A stretch of DNA of 56,614 nt from an uncultured Oscillospiraceae bacterium (lineage in GTDB: Bacteria > Bacillota > Clostridia > Oscillospirales > Oscillospiraceae). The stretch covers positions 71,297 through 127,910 of the forward strand of contig CALWWW010000004.1 in assembly GCA_944385365.1 (NCBI GenBank), in the 5' to 3' direction. Numbering within the stretch: position 1 is the stretch's first letter; the number at the start of each line of letters is the position of its first letter. A program made the position numbers and the translations under genes. Of this stretch, positions 45,094 through 53,588 are shown piece by piece. The notes beneath the pieces are model-generated. The model was given only the letters and a program-made list of their open reading frames with translations. It was not told the origin of the DNA and made no database searches.

Positions 45094-46401
45094 ATGAGCA
45101 GCAAATACATCGTGCGGCAGCCCATCAAGGACTGCAACAAAAAGACCATCGGTTATGAGATTCGATACCACGGCGAAAACCATGCGTTCAGCGACGGCGA
45201 ACGCAACATTACCGTCACCGATTTTGCCGCGGCGGATACCATCTACAGCTTTCTGACCCAGAATACCGACAAGCTGCTGCGCGGTGCCCTGAATTTTATG
45301 ACGTTCACCACCACGTTGCTGATGAAAAAAACGCCCCGGCTCTTCGGCAAGGATGAGGTTGTCATTCAGATTGACGACAGCGTCATCATCCATCCCCTGG
45401 CCATGCACATCGTGCAGCAGTATGTCAAAGAGGGCTATAAGGTGGCCGTCAATGAATTCCAGTTTGCGCCCCGGTATCTGGCTTTGCTGGACACCATCGA
45501 CTATATCAAGCTGAATCTGAAGACGACTTCCCAGATGACGCTGAAAAACATCGTCGATATTGCCCACAGCATGAATAAGCAGTGCATTGCCACTGAGGTG
45601 GACAGCCAGGAACTGTATGAAAGAGCCATGAAAATAGGCGTGGATGCCGTACAGGGTACATATGTAGCCTCCCAGCTGACTACCAAGGCCCACAGCAGCG
45701 GTTATCTCCAGAGCAACTTCTTCCGCCTGCTGATGGCTATTACCCGGGATGAGCCCAACGTGGAGGAAATCGAGCAGATTATCTCCGTGGACGCCACGCT
45801 GACCTATGGCATTCTCAAGATGGTCAACTCCTGCTATTTCGCCCTGCGCCATCGGGTCAACACTGTAAAGCAGGCCATTGTGATTATGGGTCTGGGCGAG
45901 CTGCGCCAGTGGGCGTACCTTCTCAGCGCCAGCAACGCCGAGAACCAGCTGGAAGAGGGCGCCGAGGACTTCCTGCGTCTGTCCTTCATGCGGGCCAGCT
46001 TCTGCAATGCCTTGATGAATTACGCCAAGAATATGCCCATTTCCAAGCCGGACGCCTATATGATGGGTATGTTCTCCACACTGAATTACCTCATTGACGC
46101 ACCTATGGAAGAGATTCTGGAGCAGGTGCCCCTACGGGATGAGGTCAAGGAAGCGCTGCTGAAGCGGACGGGCCGCTGCGGAATGCTCTATGATCTGGCT
46201 TTGGGCTATGAAGAAGCCGACTGGGGCCGGATTGACGGCCTGGCGGAAGCTCTGGGCATCCCCACCAACCTGCTGACCAGCGTCTACTTCAACTGCATGG
46301 AAGAGGTCAACCGGGTCTGGAAGGAGATCACCAGCCCCGAACCCAACCAGCTGCCGCCTGAGGAGGCAATCGAAGCCGATGCCGCAGCGCAGCCGGTGTA
46401 A
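45094..46401 (+). CDS. EAL-like (degenerate) + HDOD signalling protein
   Basis: 435 residues. The N-terminal half (about 1-195) has the fold pattern of an EAL domain (IVRQPIKDCNKKTIGYEIRY; VAVNEFQF; YIKLNLK), but the EAL signature itself reads YEIRY and metal-binding acidic residues are missing, so diesterase activity is unlikely. The C-terminal half (about 200-410) is an HDOD domain (SVDATLTYGILKMVNSCYFALRHRVNTVKQAIVIMGLGELRQW). Similar YuxH/CdgJ-type proteins influence motility in other bacteria. It is the last gene of the main operon, 15 bases after cheV. Confidence 0.85.
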   Translation: MSSKYIVRQPIKDCNKKTIGYEIRYHGENHAFSDGERNITVTDFAAADTIYSFLTQNTDKLLRGALNFMTFTTTLLMKKTPRLFGKDEVVIQIDDSVIIHPLAMHIVQQYVKEGYKVAVNEFQFAPRYLALLDTIDYIKLNLKTTSQMTLKNIVDIAHSMNKQCIATEVDSQELYERAMKIGVDAVQGTYVASQLTTKAHSSGYLQSNFFRLLMAITRDEPNVEEIEQIISVDATLTYGILKMVNSCYFALRHRVNTVKQAIVIMGLGELRQWAYLLSASNAENQLEEGAEDFLRLSFMRASFCNALMNYAKNMPISKPDAYMMGMFSTLNYLIDAPMEEILEQVPLRDEVKEALLKRTGRCGMLYDLALGYEEADWGRIDGLAEALGIPTNLLTSVYFNCMEEVNRVWKEITSPEPNQLPPEEAIEADAAAQPV

Positions 46402-46433
46402 GTTGCTGCTGGAAACAACTTAATTTTGTAATA

Positions 46434-46468
46434 AAACGGGAGCGCCGCACATTGCGGCGCTCCCGTTT
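46434..46468. terminator. Bidirectional terminator at the end of the main fla/che operon
   Basis: A perfect 15-bp stem (arms 46434-46448 and 46454-46468) around a five-base loop has A-rich and T-rich ends, so it can serve both the plus-strand operon and the minus-strand comFB gene. Its core GGAGCGCCGC/GCGGCGCTCC recurs at 54370. Confidence 0.88.
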
Positions 46469-46469
46469 G

Positions 46470-47369
46470 TCATGATTGGGTATGACGAGGTGCTTCCAGC
46501 ACCTGTTTGCAGGCGTAAATCACTTGAGCTGTTACCATGGAATCAAACTTGGCTTCCAAAAAGCTCAGCATGGGACGGTAGGACTGTTCCGGCAGGACCA
46601 CATATTTGGCCGGGAGCCGGGACAGGGCCAGGGCCATGGAGTCGGCCAGACAGCGGGGGCAGCAGCACAACTGGAACATATGGGCGTAATATTCCACCTT
46701 CTGGCTCACCAGATATTCCATGACGTTGATCATCCGGGACCCATCGGGCAGAATTTGACGGGTTGCCGCCGCTTCCGGGTCCGGCGGCACAACCGAAACG
46801 GTTGTATTTACCTCCGGCGTGGGCTCCGGTACGGACGCGGGTTCCGAAGACGCTTCCGCTGCGGGCGCAATGGCGGGAGATGCTGCGGGTGCCGGTTCCG
46901 GTGCAGGCTCGGATACAGGCAGCGGGGCCGATTCCAGAATCGGGGCCGGTTCCTCCATGGAAACCGGCTCGGGCATGGCGGCTGATTCAGGCACGGCTTC
47001 CGGAATCGGTACTGATACCGGCTCAGGCGGTGCAGCAGGAGCCGGCTGGGGCATGGGTTCCGATACAGGCGGAGCGGCAACATCCTCTTCCAGCGCCGCT
47101 TCCAACGCCTGATGAATGGTTGCTTCTAGGGCTTCGTTGTTGGTGCGGGCCACTTCCAGAATGGGCGGAGACAGCCGCTGCGGGGCGCTGGGCGGTGCTT
47201 CCGTGGCTGGGGCAGCAGCCACAGCAGGCACCGCCGCCGGACTCTCTTCGCTGGGGGCTTCGGCTGCTGCCGGAACCTCTTCCGCGGCCGGTTCCTGGGC
47301 GCTGCTGTTGGACAGCAGGCTCAGAACGTGGTCGGTCTTGCTGCTGCGTGTGTTTTTTTTGGTTGCCAT
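46470..47369 (-). CDS. ComFB-domain protein with long Pro/Ala-rich N-terminus
   Basis: 299 residues. After a short basic start (MATKKNTRSSK), about 190 residues are almost pure Pro/Ala/Glu/Ser/Val. The C-terminal ~85 residues match ComFB: NVMEYLVSQKVEYYAHMFQLCCCPRCLADSMALALSRLPAKYVV, with a CxxC pair and an extra Cys. ComFB-type domains have been reported as cyclic-di-nucleotide binders in some bacteria; that function here is inference. Its start overlaps the parA stop (TGATG), so the two are translationally coupled. Confidence 0.8.
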   Translation of the reverse strand: MATKKNTRSSKTDHVLSLLSNSSAQEPAAEEVPAAAEAPSEESPAAVPAVAAAPATEAPPSAPQRLSPPILEVARTNNEALEATIHQALEAALEEDVAAPPVSEPMPQPAPAAPPEPVSVPIPEAVPESAAMPEPVSMEEPAPILESAPLPVSEPAPEPAPAASPAIAPAAEASSEPASVPEPTPEVNTTVSVVPPDPEAAATRQILPDGSRMINVMEYLVSQKVEYYAHMFQLCCCPRCLADSMALALSRLPAKYVVLPEQSYRPMLSFLEAKFDSMVTAQVIYACKQVLEAPRHTQS

Positions 47370-48157
47370 CAGTCTACCTCCTCAGCGGGCAGGGGGAAGA
47401 CATCACCGGCAATTTCGTCACACAGGGCTGCAAAGTCCAGGGCGGGCTTGGAGCGGGGGGCGTAGTCGTTAATGCTCTGGCCATGGGCCGGGGCCTCTGC
47501 CACGGAAACGCTGCTGCGAATTTTGCTGTCAAATACCCGGGTGTTCAGCTGCCGGGCAATCTCCTGGGCCAGCTCCAGCATTTCCCGGCTGAGATTCAGC
47601 CGGCCGTTGTAGCGGTTGAGCAGAATGCCAAGAACCTGGAGACGGGAGTTGTAATAGCTGCGGACGCTTTCGATGGTCTCCTTGATCTGGGATACGCCCA
47701 GGAGGCTCAAAACCTCCGGCGCCATGGGGATGATGAGAGTGTCGGAGGCCACATAGGCGTTGACCGTGAGAATATTCAGGGCCGGGGGCGTGTCAATGAG
47801 AATGTAGTCGTAATTGTCAGAGACCTTGGACAGGGCGGCTTTGAGAAGAAATTCCCGTCCGGGCTTGTTGAATTCCAGTTCAGCGGCGGAAAGCAGAATG
47901 TTGGACGGCAGAATATCACAGACGTCCGTGGGACGGATCACATCCGACGGCTCTTCGACGCCGCGGAAGACGTCGTAAATGGTGGCGCAATGCTCGATGT
48001 CCAGACCCATGCTGAAGCCGAGACTGCCCTGGGGGTCCAGGTCCACGCCCAGGACCCGGGCGCCCCGCTGGGACAGGCAGGACAGCAGAGCGGCGGCGGT
48101 GGTGGTTTTACCGACGCCGCCTTTCTGGTTGGTGATGGCGGTGATGGTGGCAGGCAT
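47369..48157 (-). CDS. ParA/Soj-family ATPase without ParB
   Basis: 262 residues. The deviant Walker A motif K12-GGVGKTT, the Walker A' region VLGVDLDPQGSLGFSMG and DYILIDTPPALNILTVNA are typical of ParA/Soj. No parB or parS-like cluster is seen, and the next gene encodes the ComFB protein. It lacks the FlhG-type N-terminal helix with DQA, so it is not FlhG. ParA relatives such as ParC or PomZ position chemoreceptor arrays or other structures; a similar role here is inference. AGGAGG lies 12 bases before the ATG. Confidence 0.88.
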   Translation of the reverse strand: MPATITAITNQKGGVGKTTTAAALLSCLSQRGARVLGVDLDPQGSLGFSMGLDIEHCATIYDVFRGVEEPSDVIRPTDVCDILPSNILLSAAELEFNKPGREFLLKAALSKVSDNYDYILIDTPPALNILTVNAYVASDTLIIPMAPEVLSLLGVSQIKETIESVRSYYNSRLQVLGILLNRYNGRLNLSREMLELAQEIARQLNTRVFDSKIRSSVSVAEAPAHGQSINDYAPRSKPALDFAALCDEIAGDVFPLPAEEVD

Positions 48158-48211
48158 CCTGGGTCGATTCCTCCTGTTTTTGGGCCGGTAAAAGAAATCA
48201 GCACAGACGGC

Positions 48212-48238
48212 TTATTTTTCTTTATATTTGGCCGATAT
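48212..48238 (+). promoter_or_regulatory. Sigma-28 (FliA) promoter of fliD-fliS-fliT
   Basis: TTAT (48212-48215), 15 bases, then GCCGATAT (48231-48238), an exact -10 match. It lies in the 192-base gap between divergent parA and fliD, giving a leader of roughly 105 bases. Confidence 0.8.
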
Positions 48239-48349
48239 AGTAGATGAAAAGAAACAGCAATACTGATAATCATAAATTATTTTATCGGGTATTGCAGTAT
48301 TTGTCAATCGGACGTGTCAAACCAAAGGGTTTTTAAGGAGTGAATTATT

Positions 48350-50926
48350 ATGGCATCGATTTCCAGCCTCATGGGAAGCAGTTCGTCCAGCAGCATTTTC
48401 GGCAGCCGGACCAACAATATGATCACCGGCCTGGCCAGCGGCCTGGACACCGAGTCCATGATTGAGGGCATGGTACAGGGGTACCAGCAGAAGATTTTGC
48501 AGCTTCAGCAGAGCAAAACCAAGGTTCAGTGGCAGCAGAATGCCTATCAGAGCATTTCTGATAAGCTGGTGGAATTCAGCAGAAAGTATACATCCTATGC
48601 CTATTCCACCACAAATCTTATGAGTAATTCATTCTTCAACAACGCTGTTATTACCACCGCCAAAGGCGTGAATGCCGACAAGATTACGGCCAGCGGTAAG
48701 AGCGACAGTACCATTGTCATCAACGAAGTGAAGCAGCTGGCTACAGCGGCAAAATATAATATCAGTGCGGACCATTTGGGCGCTGACGGTGTTTCTGCAT
48801 CCACGGAGCAGGTATGGTTGGGCGATAAAAAGCCGCTCAGCAACATGAGCGGGTCGCTGACCATCAACTATGGTACAAAAAAAATTACCCTTGAGTTTTC
48901 GGAGACAGAATGCTTTGGAGACGAGGATGGCAATTTGGATGTAGATGCTTTCCAAGAAGCTATCAATAAAAAACTTGCCGAGCAAAAAATTACCAATTCG
49001 GCAGGTGAGCAGGTAGAGGCCTCCAAGCTGATTAGCGCAGAAGTAGATGATAAAGGTAACGTCATCTTTAAGAGCAAGGACAGCAACAGCGTCAGCATAG
49101 ACGGCGCAACAGGTGATTTTGCAAAGCGCATTTCTAATTTGGAGGAGGCTGTCAAAGGGGATAGCAACACGCTCTGTCTGGACACAAAAAATGTTGTGGA
49201 TACAAGTGGTACCAAAGGCAAATATTTGTCCGGTAAGGAATTTACTGTGACGCTGAATGGCAAGTCCAAGACCATTACCCTGGGTGAAATTGAACCAAAG
49301 GGCAAAGAGAATTGGAATCAGGCGACTGTGCGTGTTATGCAGGAGGCATTGAGCAAGGCATTTGGCGATCAGCACAAGATCGATGTTTCTGTGAGCGGCG
49401 GCGTTTTTAAATTCCAGACAGTGGATTCCATGGGAAACCCCGTGGAGGGCGATACAATTTCTATTAAGGCAGTGGACTCTGATGTGGGCGAAGTCTTTTT
49501 TGGTGAGGGAAACTACGGCGTCAGCAATTATTTGGATGTCAGCAAAACGCTGGGCAGCTTGGGAAAAATGGAGTACAATGAGGATAAGACAACGTGCACA
49601 TTGACTCTGAACGGCATGGTGCTCACAGGCAAGGCTACACAGATTGCCGAAGAAGATCGGATAGAAGACCCGGATGAAGAGGGTGTCTTCTATGATGCCA
49701 ACGGCAATAAGCTGGATGAGGAAGGTTATGTACTGAATGCCGATGGTGAACGGCTCTACTCCTTTACTGCTACAGTCAATGGGGAGGAGATTGGCACATA
49801 TACTCAGGATACAGCGCTGGAAACCATTATAAACAATATCAACTCCAACAGTGAGGCGGGTGTCAACGTCAGTTATTCAAAACTGACTAACCAGTTTGTT
49901 TTCACAGCCAAGGATACCGGCTCCGCAGGAAAAATTGAAATGACAGGTGAAAATAACCTGGCGGCAGCGCTCTTTGGCGACACAAAAGACGGAGCGCTTA
50001 CGGATGCTGAGGGCAAATTTACGGAGGGCATAGATGCTAAACTCACCGCCACCATCAACGGTGATACTGTTGAACTGACCCGCAGCTCCAATACCGTTGA
50101 GCTGGATGGTATGACCATCACTCTGGAGGGGACCTTTGACGCGAAGCGGGACGGGGACGGCAACATCATAGATAAGAATGAGGGCGTTACATTTACCAGT
50201 AAGACCGATACGGATACGGTATTTGACGCTATCAAGCAGATGGTTACTGACTTCAACGCCATGGCTACGGAGATCAAGAAGGCGTATACCGATCAGCCTC
50301 TGAAGCAGACGGACGGCTCCCGTTATGAGCCGCTGACGGCAGAAGACGAGGCCGATATGACGGAGAGTGAGATCAAGGCTTACGAGGAAAAGGCCAAGAC
50401 TGGTATTCTCTTCATGGATCGGGATCTGTCGTCGCTCTATTCGGAACTGCGAGGGGCTGTTGCCGCTGGTGGCATGGACAGTGCTTATCTCCGTTCCATC
50501 GGTATTGAGACCAGCTATGAGGACGGCTTGACCACTATCACTTTGGACGAATCTAAGCTGCGAGCGGCCCTGGAGTCCGATCTGGACGGTGTCCGAGATA
50601 TCTTTACTAAAAGTAAGGAGAATGGTGCCGACAGTGATGGAATCATGGCTTCGATTCAAAAGGTTACGGACAAGTATGCTGCTACTACTGGCGCGACTAA
50701 GGGCATCCTGATTGAAAAGGCTGGCTCCCAGTATTCTCCGACAGCGGCTCTGTCGAATACAATGCTGGATAAGATGGATGAAATTGACAAGCAGATTTCC
50801 AGCTGGCAGAGCAAGCTGTCCGATAAGGTGGACTACTACACCAACAAATTCACTCAGCTGGAACTGCTGATCAACCAGATGAACTCTCAGAGTTCTGCAC
50901 TGGCTGGTCTGACCGGCGGATATTGA
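48350..50926 (+). CDS. fliD: Flagellar filament cap protein FliD (858 residues)
   Basis: The N-terminal FliD region (ITGLASGLDTESMIEGMVQGYQQKILQLQQ ... WQQNAYQSISDKLVEF) and the C-terminal coiled coil (EIDKQISSWQSKLSDKVDYYTNKFTQLELLINQMNSQSSAL) are conserved. The middle is much longer than in most FliD proteins and A+T-richer than the ends. It includes an acidic stretch with DANGN and NADGE turns (about 440-475). FliD caps the filament and helps flagellin fold. Its large size parallels that of the flagellin. Confidence 0.95.
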   Translation: MASISSLMGSSSSSSIFGSRTNNMITGLASGLDTESMIEGMVQGYQQKILQLQQSKTKVQWQQNAYQSISDKLVEFSRKYTSYAYSTTNLMSNSFFNNAVITTAKGVNADKITASGKSDSTIVINEVKQLATAAKYNISADHLGADGVSASTEQVWLGDKKPLSNMSGSLTINYGTKKITLEFSETECFGDEDGNLDVDAFQEAINKKLAEQKITNSAGEQVEASKLISAEVDDKGNVIFKSKDSNSVSIDGATGDFAKRISNLEEAVKGDSNTLCLDTKNVVDTSGTKGKYLSGKEFTVTLNGKSKTITLGEIEPKGKENWNQATVRVMQEALSKAFGDQHKIDVSVSGGVFKFQTVDSMGNPVEGDTISIKAVDSDVGEVFFGEGNYGVSNYLDVSKTLGSLGKMEYNEDKTTCTLTLNGMVLTGKATQIAEEDRIEDPDEEGVFYDANGNKLDEEGYVLNADGERLYSFTATVNGEEIGTYTQDTALETIINNINSNSEAGVNVSYSKLTNQFVFTAKDTGSAGKIEMTGENNLAAALFGDTKDGALTDAEGKFTEGIDAKLTATINGDTVELTRSSNTVELDGMTITLEGTFDAKRDGDGNIIDKNEGVTFTSKTDTDTVFDAIKQMVTDFNAMATEIKKAYTDQPLKQTDGSRYEPLTAEDEADMTESEIKAYEEKAKTGILFMDRDLSSLYSELRGAVAAGGMDSAYLRSIGIETSYEDGLTTITLDESKLRAALESDLDGVRDIFTKSKENGADSDGIMASIQKVTDKYAATTGATKGILIEKAGSQYSPTAALSNTMLDKMDEIDKQISSWQSKLSDKVDYYTNKFTQLELLINQMNSQSSALAGLTGGY

Positions 50927-50962
50927 TGTAGCAATCGCTACAGAAAGGAACTGTGATCCATA

Positions 50963-51358
50963 ATGGATATGAGAGGCTATCAGCAGTATCGCCAGAATTC
51001 TCTGGAGACCATGACACAGGGAGAATTGCTGTTATTGGTCTATGACGAATTGGTTAAACGGTTGAAGCTGGCGCATATTGAGCTGGGCCGACAGCAGTAT
51101 GATAACTTTGAAAAGGCCGTGGACCGGTCCTTGGAGATTGTCCGCTATCTTTCGGATACTCTGGACCGGCGCTATCCCATCAGCGCCAACCTGGACCGGC
51201 TGTATGAGTTCTTCTGCTATGAACTCAGCCGTGTCAAGGCCGGACGCAATGAGACGGAGCTGGAGCGGGTGACCCGGATGGTCGATGAACTGCGGGACAG
51301 CTTCCGTCAGGCAGAAAAGAACAGTATCGCTTCTCAACGGATGGAGGCACAGCTTTGA
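50963..51358 (+). CDS. fliS: Flagellin export chaperone FliS
   Basis: 131 residues. YQQYRQNSLETMTQGELLLLVYDELVKRLKLAHIELGR is the classic FliS start; the rest is a four-helix bundle. FliS binds flagellin C-termini and delivers them to FlhA. The stop codon overlaps the TTG start of the next gene. Confidence 0.95.
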   Translation: MDMRGYQQYRQNSLETMTQGELLLLVYDELVKRLKLAHIELGRQQYDNFEKAVDRSLEIVRYLSDTLDRRYPISANLDRLYEFFCYELSRVKAGRNETELERVTRMVDELRDSFRQAEKNSIASQRMEAQL

Positions 51359-51756
51359 ACGAACAGACCATTACCGAAGCCCACGGCGCTTGCCGCAGCA
51401 TGTATACAGCCCTGACGGAGCTGCTGGAGCTGACCAATGAATTGTCGGAGGCCATTCAGCGGCAGGATCAGGTTTCGGTGCAGCTGTTTCTGAGTATGCG
51501 CCAGGAGCCCTTGGACCGGCTGCGGGTTTGCGATACCCGTCTGCGGCGGCTGTGCAGCCTGCTGCCGCCGGCAGAGGGCGCACAGCTGCGGCAGGTTCTG
51601 AACGGTCAGGGCGGCGGTACAGCAGCGACCCAGGGGCTGGAACGGACTGTCCGGCAGAACCGGCAGCTGCTGGAGCAAATCACTCGGATTGATGAACGTC
51701 TCAACCGGCGTATGGGCGGAAAAAAATCCTTCTACGGGCAACACGCGTCCCAGTAA
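51355..51756 (+). CDS. FliT/FlgN-like export chaperone (probable)
   Basis: 133 residues, all helical: TALTELLELTNELSEAIQRQDQVSVQLFLSMRQEPLDRLRVCDTRLRRL resembles the FliT/FlgN helical hairpin. After fliD-fliS the usual gene is fliT, chaperone of FliD, so that is the best guess; FlgN is the alternative. It begins with TTG at 51355, overlapping fliS, with GGAGG eight bases upstream. Sequence similarity within this family is low. Confidence 0.62.
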   Translation: MNEQTITEAHGACRSMYTALTELLELTNELSEAIQRQDQVSVQLFLSMRQEPLDRLRVCDTRLRRLCSLLPPAEGAQLRQVLNGQGGGTAATQGLERTVRQNRQLLEQITRIDERLNRRMGGKKSFYGQHASQ

Positions 51757-51766
51757 CAGAAACAAC

Positions 51767-51800
51767 AGTCCCCTGCCGGGCGTGGCCGCGGCAGGGGACT
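51767..51800. terminator. Hairpin between convergent fliT-like and C39 peptidase genes
   Basis: AGTCCCCTGCCG and CGGCAGGGGACT form a 12-bp stem with a ten-base loop. T-rich sequence on either side is weak, so termination strength is uncertain. Confidence 0.65.
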
Positions 51801-51836
51801 TCCCTTGTGATTGTACCGGGGTAAACGGGATTGCAA

Positions 51837-52775
51837 TTAAAAGGCTTTCTTTCCTTCCGGAGTAGATATGCACCAAAGTGGCGCGCCATCGTTGCGTGAT
51901 GACGATAATTCGTCTATAATAAGCTGAGGTTCCCAAGCGGTGAGACTCCGCTGGCGGCTGTTGGGATCGGATACCAGGATACGGCCGTCCAATGTGACGC
52001 CCCGCAGAATGATAAAATGGCCGCCGGCTGTAAAGTGGCCGGGTCCCATCAGTGCGACGAAAATTTTACCGGAGGCCAATGTGCTGAGAATCGAATCGGC
52101 AGTGCGGTCCTCCCAAATGATTCCCTCCAGGCCCCAGGCCTGGGCAGCGGCAGGAATCAGATCATGGTACGAACCGCTGCCGGGAGCACAGTAGCCGTTT
52201 TCGTAGGCCCACTGGGCCATCTGTGCCGGGTCCACCACGGTGTCCGTCAGTGTGGACACCACCATGGCCATGGCGGTGGGACCGCAGCCGTAGCCGCCCA
52301 CATGGTCCGGCCCGTAAGGGGCATCGGCCCAGGGCGCTTCACTCTGGCAATAATATACGAAGTTGGCGCTACCGCCGGTGAGCACTTCCAGGCCGTCCCG
52401 TTCAGACAGCTCGGTGACGGCTGGGTCTTCGATGGGACGGTGGTCATCCACGGCAGGGGCTTCCGCCAACTGGCTTTCCATGGGCTCCTCTGGCTCGGCA
52501 GTCTCCTCATCGGGCGGCGGCGTTCCCGTCTCGTCCGGCTTCAGGGCGGCGGAAATCCGCACAACCAGAGAGCGGCCGGCTTGCATGGCTTCGTCGAGCA
52601 TGGCGCTTCCGGCGTCACCGACCCGATGGGCGGCAGCCACGACCGGATCAGTGATGCGCCGGTACAGGTCCGGTGCGGCGAAGCGGCAGACGGCCAGCTC
52701 CACACCGCCGACGCATACGGTCGCCAGACAGAGAACAGCGGCGACTTTCAGAACGGTTTTACGACGACCTTTCAT
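51837..52775 (-). CDS. Membrane-anchored C39-like cysteine peptidase
   Basis: 312 residues. One N-terminal membrane helix or uncleaved signal (VLKVAAVLCLATVCVGGVELAV) is followed by a Pro/Glu-rich spacer (about 80-130) and a peptidase C39-like domain (about 140-310). Catalytic residues are suggested by GGYGCGPTAMAMV (Cys), GGHFIILRGV (His) and VSDPNS (Asp/Asn). The substrate is unknown; such domains occur in wall-associated hydrolases. It is divergent from the FtsE-like gene, with only 61 bases between the starts. Confidence 0.8.
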   Translation of the reverse strand: MKGRRKTVLKVAAVLCLATVCVGGVELAVCRFAAPDLYRRITDPVVAAAHRVGDAGSAMLDEAMQAGRSLVVRISAALKPDETGTPPPDEETAEPEEPMESQLAEAPAVDDHRPIEDPAVTELSERDGLEVLTGGSANFVYYCQSEAPWADAPYGPDHVGGYGCGPTAMAMVVSTLTDTVVDPAQMAQWAYENGYCAPGSGSYHDLIPAAAQAWGLEGIIWEDRTADSILSTLASGKIFVALMGPGHFTAGGHFIILRGVTLDGRILVSDPNSRQRSLTAWEPQLIIDELSSSRNDGAPLWCISTPEGKKAF

Positions 52776-52836
52776 GGGAACACCTCAAACTAAACTAGAC
52801 ATAGACCCGACCACGGTCCGGAACAGGAGAAGAACC

Positions 52837-53574
52837 ATGCCACAGATTCGATTGGACAGCGTCAGCAAATACTTTATGCAGGAGGGCCGGAAAAACTATG
52901 CCATCCGGCAGGTGGATCTGACCATAGAACAGGGGGAGTTTGTCTTTGTCACCGGCAGTAGCGGTGCGGGCAAAAGCACCCTGCTGAAGCTGATTACCGG
53001 CGAATACCGGCCGGATCAGGGCAAGGCCTATGTCAACAATATGGATGTGGTTCGGCTGGCCCGCTGGGGGCTGCTCCGGCGGCGCAACTACTTCGGGTAT
53101 GTGCCCCAATTGCCGCAGCTGATCCGCCGTCGCACCATCGGTCAGAACCTGGAACAGGTCATCATGGCTCACCGACGACGTCTGGATGGCACGGTGGAGG
53201 AGCGGGTACAAAAAGCCCTTGCCATGGTAGGCCTGCGGGATGTGGTTGACCGGTATCCGGTGGAGCTGTCCCAGGGCCAGTGCCGACAGGTGGAACTGGC
53301 ACGGGCCATCATCACCAGTCCGCCGGTTTTGGTGCTGGATGAGCTGACGGCCAATCTGGACGAGGATGCCATTTGGGATGCCTTCCACCTGCTGGAAGAG
53401 CTGAATCACCGGGGCACCACCGTGATCATGGCGACCCACGCCAAAATGTTTGTCAATATGATGCGTAAGCGGGTGATTACCCTGGTGGATGGCAGCATCT
53501 TCGGCGACGTGCCCAAGGGCCGCTACGGCGACGTGCTTTCCAATCGGGACGATGGAACCGCCGCACGCGGATAG
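52837..53574 (+). CDS. FtsE-like ABC transporter ATPase without a permease gene
   Basis: 245 residues. Walker A GSSGAGKST (40-48), Q-loop (GYVPQLPQLI), signature LSQGQCRQVELARA, Walker B LVLDELTANLD and H-loop MATHAK are complete. The N-terminus (VSKYF... AIRQVDLTIEQGEFVFVTGSSGAGKSTLLKL) is closest to FtsE, the ATPase of FtsEX that controls peptidoglycan hydrolases at division. No FtsX-like gene adjoins; a lipoprotein gene follows after 14 bases. The start at 52837 is set by AGGAGA six bases upstream. Confidence 0.85.
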   Translation: MPQIRLDSVSKYFMQEGRKNYAIRQVDLTIEQGEFVFVTGSSGAGKSTLLKLITGEYRPDQGKAYVNNMDVVRLARWGLLRRRNYFGYVPQLPQLIRRRTIGQNLEQVIMAHRRRLDGTVEERVQKALAMVGLRDVVDRYPVELSQGQCRQVELARAIITSPPVLVLDELTANLDEDAIWDAFHLLEELNHRGTTVIMATHAKMFVNMMRKRVITLVDGSIFGDVPKGRYGDVLSNRDDGTAARG

Positions 53575-53588
53575 GGAGGAAGGAACGC

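Noticed and set aside
47369-48157. FlhG (YlxH/MinD-like flagellar number regulator)
   Set aside because: The ATPase is Soj/ParA-like from its first residues (NQKGGVGKTT at residues 10-19) and lacks the N-terminal DQA helix of FlhG. It is also not next to flhF, so it is called ParA-family instead.
52363-52836. A 403-codon form of the FtsE-like protein starting at 52363
   Set aside because: The extra 158 codons lie antisense to the C39 peptidase gene and are Ser/Arg/Ala-rich noise; ABC homology begins just after the ATG at 52837, which has AGGAGA upstream.
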